Part shown: positions 36,826 through 47,105 of the stretch, one piece after another | How the letters are laid out: every line of letters begins with the position of its first letter | Numbering within the stretch: position 1 is the first letter of the stretch | Assembly (NCBI GenBank): GCA_026874595.1 | Contig: CM049307.1 | Location: 80,890,643 to 80,954,642 of the forward strand | Source: Sipunculus nudus | Lineage: Eukaryota; Annelida; Sipuncula; Golfingiida; Sipunculidae | Direction of reading: 5' to 3' | Length of the DNA stretch: 64,000 nt | Position numbers and translations under genes: made by a program | Notes under the pieces: model-generated | Database searches by the model: none | Seen by the model: only the letters and a program-made list of their open reading frames with translations | Told to the model about the DNA's origin: nothing

Positions 36826-37754
36826 TTAAGGGGGAACATGACACTTTACTGGCGCCCCCTACTGATGACACTGCAAATTAAAAATATCTGGTTTAATTTT
36901 ATTATCAAGAGGCTACATATTTTGCCGTTTGTGACTTTTGTTGTCATGAACAACGTCATCGCTTCAGGGCATCATTTGAGAAAAGTAACTACGCTGAAAA
37001 ATAATTGTAGAAATGCGCAGTATGACAGCTTTATTTGATTATTTTTTTAATAGTACCAAAGTTTTACAAAGAAATTTTCACCAAAATATCACCAGAAGAG
37101 GCTCAAATGCAGGAATAAACCAACGGCTATGACCTATGTTGTCAACTGTCGGTTTTGACAGTTGCAAGTAGATGACAAAAAAAAGAGCATAAATATCACC
37201 ATATGATTATGACACTGATGGTGTAATTCTGAAGAGATAATTAGTATATACCCATAGTTTTTTAGTGCTGATATTTATATTTCTTTTTATATGGGCATTT
37301 TAAAAGCTGATCATATATTGTTGACGCCAGAAGCCATTTATGTGTGGACTTGCTCTCTGTCTCACAACCACCAGCGCCACCTTTGGGGTTTTTTCTAAAC
37401 TAATAATGTCCAAAATTTTTATATTTTGGCCTAACATTTAAAAAATTAACCCATTTACATACACATTTTTCTCTATAAATAAAAATGAATATTTAATTCT
37501 GCATGTTTATTTAGAATATTATGAAAAATACATTGGTCAGTTTTCTAAAATATGTAACTTTTGTTTCCCCCTTAGTTATGATATCATATAAAAACCCACC
37601 ACAAGTGTCAATTTTCAACTTCATATACTGCAAAAATAAGCTCATTGACCCCCAAATTTCATTTCATAATTTTAAAAAGTATGTCTTTTCGATATCATGT
37701 GCAAACTAACTTAGAAATTCCATTGGTAGTTTAAAGTGTCATGTTCCCCCTTAA
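36826..37754. mobile_element. Non-autonomous DNA transposon with TTAA ends and 19-23 bp TIRs
   Basis: A perfect 23-bp inverted repeat bounds 929 bp: 36826-36848 starts ttaagggggaacatgacact, and 37732-37754 is its reverse complement. Both ends carry TTAA, the target duplicated by piggyBac and Kolobok transposons, so the TIR proper is 19 bp starting with GGGGG if TTAA is the target duplication. The interior is AT-rich with short frames (36838-37038, 37521-37709) that are not transposase-like. The superfamily is inferred from the TTAA only. Confidence 0.75.
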
Positions 37755-37789
37755 TGGAGGGAAGGACAGGCGATGGATGCCAGGTCATC

Positions 37790-38381
37790 GCTTTAGCTTA
37801 GTTGACGTATAGCCGGCAAAGCTAAACAATTTAATCAATGTAAATGTATGCAGGGGTTCGCCGCTCCTTTTTAGCTTAGTTGACTTTCATTCATGCTGAC
37901 TTTGGAACAATAACGAAATACTAAAACCCATGCGCTTGACTTTGTTTCTTGACTATGATACTGCAAAGAGAAAACTGAAACATTAATTTAAAGATTCATT
38001 CGGGTATATGTTTTAATTTGGTGTATGTCGCCAGTTTATTCCATCAAACTCCAAAGGAATAACAACATATCCCATACCAAAAAAAAAGAAATATGAAAAT
38101 GCGTGATCTTGACTTTGTTTCTTGATCTTGAAAATGTAGGGGGAAATTGAAACTTCGATTTTCAGATTGATCAGATTGTAGGTTTTAAAATCATCTATGT
38201 CATCAAATTATTCCATGAAAATCTCAGGTATAACAAATTATCCTAAAAAATAAAGAATAATGAAAAGGCCTAAACGTGAACTTCTTTCTTGAAATGTCAG
38301 CTGCCGGGAAAATATTAACATAGATTTTTAGATTGATCATGTTATCAGCTTTAAAATGATGTACGTTGCCAGCTTTCTTCA

Positions 38382-38388
<7 letters not shown>
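37790..38388 (+). mobile_element. Helentron-like array, three ~170 bp units
   Basis: tttagcttagttgac at about 37790-37806, repeated near 37872, resembles the tttagctcagctgac terminus at 16600. Three units follow, starting near 37918, 38090 and 38257, each with gcgcttgactttgtttcttg or a variant, an agattgatcatg-like block and a gatgtacgttgccagc block. The array ends at the (TA)n tract. Confidence 0.55.

Positions 38389-38427
<39 letters not shown>
38385..38427. repeat. (AT)n microsatellite
   Basis: About 21 AT dinucleotides, directly after the third unit of the array. Confidence 0.95.
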
Positions 38428-38430
<3 letters not shown>

Positions 38431-39548
38431 AAGAGGAAGATATTGCCCGGGCTCAATTATTCACGCGACCGGAACCGGGCCCCAGCCAGTTCCCTCATCA
38501 ACGTCAAAGTGGACAGTAATTAACATTTTCATTTTATTTTGGTTTAAAGAAAGGAGTAAATATCAAGAGATAGGGATAAGATAGTTAATGACTATAACTT
38601 TTGTAGATGCCATCCAAAGCCAAGCGCAAAAGTATCCAAGATGCATGTTCCAGCAAAGCTCAAGGCCACCCATAGGTTCGACCAGCCAGCAGAGCAGCAC
38701 ACCCAATGCCACTAAGAGGTGAGCGCCTGAACACCTCAGCCATTCGCATGCATACAGTTTGGGACTAGTCGCTAGTCTAAAATTCTGACCACGATTCATT
38801 TAAGAGCGATCTAAGTTTTCCACATAAATAATTCGTAACAATTCTAAAGAATTGTTAAAACTGATTTCGTCTATTAATTGGTGCCAGGGAAATATAAGGA
38901 CGATGCAAAATACATGCATAATTAATCAAATAATAAGAGATGCCTCTTTACCGGGATTGTATATATTTAAAGGGTGTTCATTTCAAGTACGGAAAGTAGA
39001 CAAATTACTAACGATGCCGCTCAGCTGAATTTCAAACGCCATGTGAAATAAATGTTTCTCAGAAACTTGATTAGGGAATTCCAATAAAATGTCGCAACAG
39101 CCTATCTGCATTGAATTTGAACGTTCAAGGTCTATCGGTTACAATTTAATATCTTTTCCACTCAACTCAAAAATAAAGTGTATTCTGATCTATTTTTAAA
39201 TCAAGTCAAAATTGTCTTGAAATGGAGATATGTCTAACGTGTAATTTGTGTCCTTTTTAAATGAAGATTTAATGGATTATGTTTACCATTCTCTAAAGGT
39301 AAAGATGTGTACAAAATGATGATATGACAGGATGCGCCATGAGTTAACAGCACTGTCAGGTCAGGTTTTGGCAAGGGCAGGGTTTGTTACTGTTATGTTT
39401 ACCATAACCTGTGTATATGTGAATTTTGACCTTCGAAAGTTCGATTATTATAATTAAAACCATGCTAAGTGTCAGATATATGTGTTTTGTATATTGATTT
39501 TTATATGCGTATCGTAATTTCTTTAATGAATCTTGATGCATCTTTCAG
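38428..39548. other. Upstream flank of OLD copy B; no exon recognised
   Basis: By the acceptor at 39548 the 3' part should be intron. A Helentron-core-like word (gccgctcagctgaatttcaa) occurs at about 39015. I could not identify the 5' exon or promoter. Confidence 0.4.
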
Positions 39549-41682
39549 TTAAATATGCTCAGGCGAATGAAGTTCAGAAACATTGGCCTATTCAAACGCC
39601 CCCAGTGCATCAACTTGCAACATTCGAATTCGCCTGACGATACTGAACACACAAAAGGTTTTTTTGAGATATTTGTCGGTGAAAGCGGTTCAGGGAAAAG
39701 CTCTTGCTTTGAAATTTTGAGAAGATGTCTATCAGATGAGATAAGTAAATCAGAATCAAATATACCAGACATATCATTAAGTTCCTATGTGCTATGCAAA
39801 TTTGACTTTGTTGGTGAGCACTTATTTAAAGGGGACACCCTTGTCAATATAAACAAGATATTGCATGATTTTGAGCAGGTGTGCCAAGTTAACAGAAATG
39901 AGGATTCACCTGAAGTATCCGAAAATCTGGGCTCTGATTTCTTGAGGAAAATTGCTCCAGACTTAAAAGATACAGTTGGGAACCTTGACAAATCTGATCT
40001 CTTCACAGTACACGCCGGCATAGTTCATGGTCCGAACAATGGAGTAAAGCACAAATTTGCCTTGCTTGAAATGAAATGTGGAAAATGTGCTGCTAACAGA
40101 AAGAAGAATAACAGAAGATCTTAAAGAATGTTTTGTAAAAGTATCTTTAAAAACAGAGAAAACGGCTTTGATCAATATCATCACTGATCCAGATGGGAAT
40201 AACCCACATTGGGATCCCTGTGAGGCAATGTATGAAGAATTGGAAAAGATATGTCGAAACGAATATACTGAAATGTATCAGAGGAAAGTTCATTCCCTTT
40301 ATAAAGAGGTATATAAGTTGCTGTTTGGGCAGAAGGGGGCTGTTATGTTTTCATTCGCACATCGAGGTATTGGCCCTCTTGATAGCTCTCTGAGTGGAAA
40401 AATGTCCAGGGGTTTCTTAAACTACAAAGATACAGTGGGTAGAGCAGAGTTCCTATCACAGATGCTTTACCAAATGACAAAGAAACAAAATGACAAATAT
40501 GAACAGATCACACGTTACCTGCTTGGATCATGTGATTACAAAATTGAACGTCAGAATGAAACAAGGGTTCTTTTCTGTGATCCAACCGACAATAAAAAAC
40601 GAGATTTGTTGAAGATACCTGAAGGTATTTATGAAACTCACGTCTTCGCTTTGATGCTTGCATTTTCTGATGGCAGTCGTACATTATGTCTGGATGAACC
40701 AAACAGGTGCCTACACCCGACAGTGACAGAAAAAATGCGGGAAGTGATTTTGAATGAAATACAAACACGACAAATATCCATATTAATTACCACTCACTCT
40801 ACTGACTTTATTCCAAGAGATACATTGGGAAGTGTTACCAGATTCAACAGAGACAGAGAAGGATATCTTCACTGCAAGAGATTGGTTCCTCCTCCCCACA
40901 GAGTGTTTAACCAAGTCCTATCTGAACAGTATCGGATGATTTTGTTTTCTAACACGGTTCTGGTGGTAGAAGGGTATACTGATGCTTTGCTTATTGAGAC
41001 ATTAATGACACAGTCGGTAAATGAAAGATTTCTAGACACAGTATCTGAATCAGGCATTGGCCCTGGACAACTGAAAGTAATCTGTTCTAATGGAAAGGGT
41101 AATGTGCCTGTGTTAGCCTTATTCTGTCAACAAATGGACATACCTTACATGGTTCTCATGGACGATGACGAATCTAAGCAATCAGGTGAAAGCAATCCAG
41201 GAAATTTGAATATAACCAAAACAGTCACGCGCGCAGGGTGGAAACTGGCTTTAAAGTGGGCAGAGGATCGAACACGCACAACCAAAAAGAAAAGAGGTGA
41301 GATTAACGCCACTGTCACAAAACTTCTTTTTGAAAAAGAAAAAGAGAAAATAAAACTAAAGATCAGTAACATGTGTAATTCATTAAAAAAAAATTAAAGG
41401 TACAGGAACCTGGATTGATGACTTTGAGGAAAATTGTCTTGGTTTTCTGGACGATGAAAAAGCGACTGAACCGTCTCAGGAATGCTTTGTATGGACTGAG
41501 AATCTAGAAGTTGCAATAAATGGCACATTGAAAGAAGAACGTGTTTCTAAAGATGGTCTGAACCTTGTGGACATGACAAGAACGCAAAGAGTACAGTTAG
41601 TAAAAGACCTGTTGAAGTGCGAGGAAGGTCCCTTTCACGAATTCATTACATTTCTGCAGAATGGTTTAAAGAGAAGCAGTAG
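39549..41682 (+). CDS. OLD-family ATPase/TOPRIM nuclease-like gene, copy B (motifs intact, two frameshifts)
   Basis: The acceptor gcatctttcag ends at 39548 and ATG follows at 39555 (MLRRMKFRNIGLF). Three frames in turn give about 710 residues. Part 1, 39555-40077: Walker A GESGSGKS at residues 42-49. A one-base shift lies near 40075-40082. Part 2, to 41394: FAHRGIGPLDSS, then LCLDEPNRCLHP (Walker B/D-loop, Asp-Glu at 40693-40698), ITTHS with switch His at 40795, TOPRIM LVVEGYTD (Glu at 40969) and LMDDDES (41161-41172). A second shift falls in nine A's at 41385-41393. Part 3, to 41682: WIDDFEENCLGFL and KDLLKCEEGPF; a consensus donor AG/GTAAGA at 41683 precedes the TAA, so a further exon may exist. 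Known OLD/GajA proteins are ATP-regulated DNA nucleases; the role in this animal is unknown. Confidence 0.85.
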
Positions 41683-43454
41683 GTAAGAACGATATAACTT
41701 AACGACTAGATCGATGGATCAAAAAGAATCGTTATGTGACGCTGAGACAGTTCGATATGTTTTCCATATCGGTCTTATAAAATGAATTTTATTTGTTTAT
41801 GTTATAGCCATATATTTTTCCGTTCAAAATTAATGTTGATAAGAATTGCCTTGCTCAACAATTAAGCGTCAATCCAAAAATAGCTCTAAAATTGGTGTAA
41901 ATATACGATGTGATCACAAAAACCAACTAGACGTGGGTATGAATTCGGAAGCCACAAGAAAACCTCAGCAAAAGTATACTATACCAGTCTTCAGAATGAT
42001 CTAATAAAAATATCAATCTTGTAATGACTGTAACAGACATATTAACAGCATTCTTGTATTTAATAAATAAACAGGACATCTGTCAAAGAAAAACTTCCTT
42101 CACAGGCATTTTTCCTAAATATAAGACCTTTTCCTCCATTTAAGGCCTAGACATAATTATTTTTTCGAGCAATTGGACTTATGTATACATATCCAGACAA
42201 CAAACATTGGTAACAACAGCCTTACATTTATGAACTACGATTACTTATGACACCAAAACCGACAAATGCATGGCTATAATGACGCTCCTCGCGATGCGGT
42301 TTTACAGTCGTGACATGTCTCCTTTGGTATTTAACTACTGCTTTGAAATGTAAGTTTTCTGGGTTACACAATTAGGGTTTGCACAGAGCAAAGAACTGAA
42401 ATCAGACCAATGTGAGCGTGGTATCGCATTTCGCATCCAGCTCAAAAACAAAAAGAGACCTGGGACGACTGTAGTTGGTAACCGCTGCGTGAGGAGGTTA
42501 CAAAGGCTATAAAGGGATATCAGTTCAATAAGTATGTCAGGCACTTTGAACCGCCAAAGAAAAAGGTTGTTCTTAAGGAATAATTGGAAACACGGATATA
42601 TTGGTAAATAAGAAAAACTGGTATAATACAGTTAACTATACTTGAAATACTTCTATTTTGAAAGATATAAATAGAGGGCCGTTATGACTATGCATATGGA
42701 TATATATGATCGACCTTATACATGACTGTAGTTATGTACTAAGATAATCATCCCGGCCTTACATACGATGACTCTAAAGGGGTGTAATCTAGTGTTGAGT
42801 TCCTTAATTGAAAAAGTAAACCGTCACTTATCACGTTTTGACAATAGTGATCTAGATGTTATAGAGTGAGAGACTTGAATATTATATATGTTACTTCGGT
42901 GTCTGATTGCTATATAATAATAAAAAAACAGTTAACTAAGGAAAGCTTTGTGTTATTTTTGTTATACATATTTGAGAACTGAACCAATAAATAATCGACC
43001 TGAAAGAAAAAAAAATGCTTTTTCACATGGGAGCTCAGCTACATGCTAGAGTCAATTTAAATCTATTGCCAATGCAGAAAAAATGAAGAATAATATCTTA
43101 ATTCATTTTTTAGTCCGACATATTTTTATATACAGAAACATATGTTAAAAGCCTGTTTTACGTAATATAAACTTGATTAGAAATTAAGCTTAATGGCCGG
43201 GTCTGTTTTTTTTTTTTTTTTTTGCCCGTAATAGAAAAGTGACCTTGTTAGACAGGTTACGGACTTAAAAGTCTATTTTTGTACTGCCAGAAATAGTAAG
43301 ACCTGCTTATGAACCACAGAGGAACATCTGTGATACTTAAAAAAAAGAAAAGATAATGATTTATTAAATGGAACCTTCATTACCAAAATTGTACCTATGT
43401 CAATATATAACATATTGCATATTTCTGTAGTTGAAGTGTAACTTCTGCTTTGTT
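41683..43454. other. Putative downstream intron of OLD copy B; no further exon proven
   Basis: Begins at the donor after copy B. I looked for a terminal exon; a frame after cag at about 42380 (KNKKRPGTTVVGNRCVRR) is open but its phase does not fit the donor. A poly-T tract lies at 43207-43223. Nothing else recognised. Confidence 0.35.
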
Positions 43455-43539
43455 ATGTCAGTTTTACATTAATCTTTTAATCAGCACGTGAAAACCGTTC
43501 GTATAATGCATCAATATTTATAGTTATCCTTTGGAAAAT

Positions 43540-43694
43540 ACAGTTAAACCTGCGTAATAGGACCACCTTGCGGAAGGTTATCTTAATTCCTAGGTGGTCC
43601 TATTAGACAGTTGTTACCAATATTACTATGCAAATTATGATTTTAGGTTGTCTTATTAGACATGTGGTCTCATAAGACAGGTTCTACTGTACAT
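43540..43694. mobile_element. Foldback MITE in lectin-type intron 1
   Basis: The outer ends tacagttaaacctg and caggttctactgta pair at 12 of 14 positions. Inside, taataggaccacc (43555-43567) and ggtggtcctatta (43593-43605) form a perfect 13-bp inverted repeat. A diverged counterpart sits at about 50008-50115 in the same place of the paralogous intron. Confidence 0.65.
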
Positions 43695-43710
43695 GATTTG
43701 GCATTCTTAC

Positions 43711-43774
43711 CACTTCTTGCTTGTGGCGCACAGTTTAGAACAGCAGTAAATAGCAGTGCAACCAGGTACTTCAT
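43711..43774 (-). pseudogene. Orphan signal-peptide exon of a C-type lectin paralogue
   Basis: ATG at 43774 reads MKYLVALLFTAVLNCAPQA then RSG with donor GTAAGA: 64 nt, ending in phase 1, exactly as in the lectin exon at 50146-50209. The acceptor-like ttacag and the tacaggtcc context upstream are also shared. No carbohydrate-recognition exons were found within about 2 kb downstream on the minus strand, so the duplication seems to have copied only the 5' part. Confidence 0.7.
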
Positions 43775-43821
43775 CTTGCATTGGACCTGTACTGTAAACA
43801 AATGACATTTAAATGTTGAAC

Positions 43822-43959
43822 CAGTGGCGTCAATTTACCATTAAGGTTGGGGGGGGGGGTCATTCAGGGGTGAAGGTTAGGGCACTGACGGGGAAGTGAT
43901 CTCATTCATTTAAATAATGGGGATATATACCCCTATCCACCCCTTTACTGACGCCCCTG
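43822..43959. mobile_element. hAT-like MITE, 138 bp
   Basis: The ends cagtggcgtca and tgacgcccctg are inverted repeats with one mismatch, and CAGTGGCG/CAGGGGCG ends are typical of hAT elements. Flanking 8-mers are similar but not identical. The interior has a G tract. It is missing at the same place in the paralogous segment near 50240. Confidence 0.6.
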
Positions 43960-44200
43960 GTAGAAACCTCTCATGTACATATGTACATATGTTAATGTTA
44001 ATGTGTGTTGATCAGCGCAATGTTATTGTTCGTAGGTTGACTCTAACCTAAATAACGTACAAGTTTGTTATAAGGATCATTTAAGAATATTTTAACACGA
44101 TGTTACACATAAAGTGTTATTTTCTAACAAGATAACACGGGATAGTATGTTGCGTTGATAACTTGCCTTGTTCTTTTGGATTCCGGATATCTTGTTAGGG

Positions 44201-46289
44201 GTTAAAGCAAACCCTTGCCGTGTATATAGAAACACAAACTGTTATATAGCATCTCGTATTTCTGCTCTATCCTGGGCCTATGGGAAGGGCCTATCTGCTA
44301 TATCTTTGGCCCTTTACTCAACCTGAACACCTAATCTTTAGAACGTTATTCCTCAGTAATTACAAATCTGAAACATTACATGTTTTACATATGTAGCTGT
44401 TAATTTGTTAGCGAGTTTGAAAGCGAACCTCTCTATTTTGTTTGTAATTAACAGCTTAATTACATTATTAATTAATTATCCAACATAACTTCCACCGACA
44501 AAGTTCCAGTAACAATAATATGTCAATAAAAATACAAATACAAAAAGAAGTCAGTAACCAGAAAAGAATTAGGTAAGGACGACACACTAGGTGTCGTACA
44601 CTACAGGATTGCTCAAAATTCTTCATAATGAGCAAACCTGTCAACTTCATTATGTAATAGACAGCTAAATTACATTAAATGCAACTATTGAGAAAATACA
44701 TCGACTTAAGTAGGGAATATCCCTATCAATAATAGGCATACATATATGCATGAGTGTGATTTGCTGAATAGGTTAACCGTCTGCACAGTCAGTCAACAGA
44801 AGGACACTGCGTAGTTTCAAAATATCACTCACTCTGAGTCACACAAACGTCCGATGCTTGGCCATATATATTCGCGTCAGTGCCGCCTATGAGTCACTTT
44901 GGCCTATGACCCGAGGTCTACTTCTCGGGGAAAGTCACTAGCGTCATATCGACACTCTGGCATTACGACCAGATAACTGGCGTCAGACTGTCTTTACATC
45001 TAAGTCTGATGAACGCATTATAAGGCCTTATAAAGATGCACCTATTTTCGTCATTTCTGAGAGCGCTTCATGGCCTACAGATACACTTTCAATCAACATA
45101 AACCAGAGCAATCTTAAGTAGTTTTTGTGTATTTTATAAAAATACAAATCATGGGCTGAAAAAGTTCCGTTTTAACCCAGCACATTGGTAAACTCCTCGG
45201 CATGTTTTAAAATTCCTGACCAAACGAACACTAGCATGGCTCGCACGGGTTACAGGACGCAGACAGCTTCCAGGCGATACAGGAAAAGACCCGTGTCCAT
45301 GGAGACGGTGTTTCAGTTTAGGTTGTGAGCTCACACGTATACTATTGTGTAAATTCATCATTCTTAGCATAATATTGAGATTATGGGCCGTTTACCACAA
45401 GATGAATGCAACCTGATGAAAGACTACTGCAATACATTCCTCGATATTACTTGCACACGACTCGAATAGGCTTACCAGCCCAATTTCCGATTGCCAACTG
45501 AGTCTGGTTGTCACGGCTAGGAAAGTCACTGGAAAAAAATCAGTTAAGTACGACACTTCCACCAGGTGTCGTACAGCGTTTGTAAGATTGTTCTATATAT
45601 TCATATATGAGTAAAAAAAAGTGTGGAGGATTCCTAGATCCCCCTGAGAGCAAAACCTTTGATCGATTTTTGTTTTCATCTTTATATTTTATACCTTTGA
45701 CCATTTTGGATCTCGAATATGGTTGATTTTTAAAGGCTCAAATTTTGAGCCGATATTATTCCTAGCTCACAGCTTTGCAACTGGTATTTATTTTAGACTT
45801 TTCCCTTTTTCCATTGGCCGCACACTCTACAGCAGTTTCTTAATTGTCGCTCTTATAGTTCTCTATAGATCTCCCACATTGCTGATTTTTAGAAGCCGAT
45901 TTATGGAGTATAATATTAGTCCTGGGTCACAGATTTACTAATACATACTTTTTAAACTTGACCTTATTCCCAAGCATACTCCCCGTTATCGCTCACTCCT
46001 TTCTGTGTTTCCGCCAGATCTCTTATAATATTGCTGAATTTCTAAAAGTGACCTTTGGACGAAAGGTGACAAACTTGCACCAAATTTTAACTTTTTACCT
46101 ATACTTTATTTCCGAGGTCATTAGTGTTACCCCTCCTCCGCCCTCATTGGCAGCCTAGGTATTGACTCATAGTCACAGGTTATATATTTATTTAAATTTC
46201 AAGCATCAACTGTATTACTGCTCTATTACATCCGGGAAACCAGGAGAAGAGAGTTTAAGACCGAGGTTTGGGTTAAAACTCAGGAAATC
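44201..46289. other. No gene supported; two related hairpins
   Basis: Two short palindromic sites, acgacac-N5-gtgtcgt at 44579-44597 and tacgacac-N9-gtgtcgta at 45549-45573, occur in similar contexts. Short frames on both strands (44468-44650, 45149-45370, 45723-45941) are unrecognised. Confidence 0.4.
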
Positions 46290-47105
46290 TGAGAGGATGG
46301 AGTGGCGGACCTAGGAGAGGGCTCCTCTTGCGATCGTTCAGTGATTGCTTTCCTCTGGGTAAGCGTTTATTCTAGTACATTTAGACCAATTATATTCCAA
46401 CTGGCCATCGGTATACATGGCCTTTATGATGATATCTCATTGGTAAAGATTATTCATTTTTGTCAAACAACCGATTAAAACAATACATCAGTCATACTTA
46501 TAATTGACGCTGATAATATAATGTTTAATGAATATATTTACGATACGCGGATGTCGACACGTTTTATGATTCATAGTACAGTGTATGCTACTTAAGTTAG
46601 CATCGCCGGAAAAATTCATGAAATATCGTATTTTTATATATTTGGTATAAAAATACATCTCTTCCATCAATGTAGTATCCATCTATTAATATCCATAATA
46701 TCCAAAATATAATAAAACTTCAATTTTTATACTCGAAAAGTTTAAGAGAGGCAGGCAGGCTAGGGGTGTCAGCGAATATTGGTAGGTAGGGTAAGGGGAT
46801 GGAGAAGGCTTCTCTTTCGATCGCTCGGCAATTGCACACAACAGTGGGGTTTTTTTTTCTGCCAATTTAAGACCAGTTCATTTCAACTGACTAATAGGTT
46901 ATATTGCCAGTATTATAGTATTGCATGGGAAAAGTTTGTTCACTCTTTTCAAACAACTGCTTTAAACAATATGTTAGCCATACTTATATTTGACGCCGAT
47001 AATATAATTAGTTCAATTAATATGAGATGAAATATTTACGATACGCCAGCAAATGTCGAAACCTGTTGAGCGATATCCAGAGTACAGTATATGCTACCTA
47101 ATATT
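46290..47105 (+). repeat. Direct duplication of ~320 bp
   Basis: 46290-46610 and 46775-47105 share, in order, the gatcg-tc-gc-attg block, the ccaatt-tattccaactg block, gtcaaacaaccgattaaaacaatac/tcaaacaactgctttaaacaatatg, catacttataattgacgctgataat, tttacgatacg and agtacagtgtatgctac. Both copies are diverged and non-coding. Confidence 0.65.

Larger units (their letters stand above)
43455..44200 (-). repeat. Segmental duplication, copy of the lectin 5' region
   Basis: Aligns by eye with 49910-50460 in the same orientation. Shared landmarks are ttttacattaatcttttaat near 43457, a decayed foldback element, the signal-peptide exon with its donor, and an upstream block around ccttgttcttttggattccg at 44165. 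The copy carries a 138-bp insertion (43822-43959) absent from the other. Confidence 0.75.

Noticed and set aside
39549-41682. A Gabija operon (GajA with a GajB helicase)
   Set aside because: No UvrD/PcrA-type helicase is seen beside either OLD copy. Only the OLD-type protein is supported.
39549-41682. Bacterial contamination as the source of the OLD genes
   Set aside because: Splice acceptors precede both starts, one donor follows, and LINEs, SINE and bivalve-type repeats surround them.
42380-42515. Terminal exon of OLD copy B
   Set aside because: The frame after cag is open, but the phase does not match the donor at 41683 and there is no counterpart in copy A.
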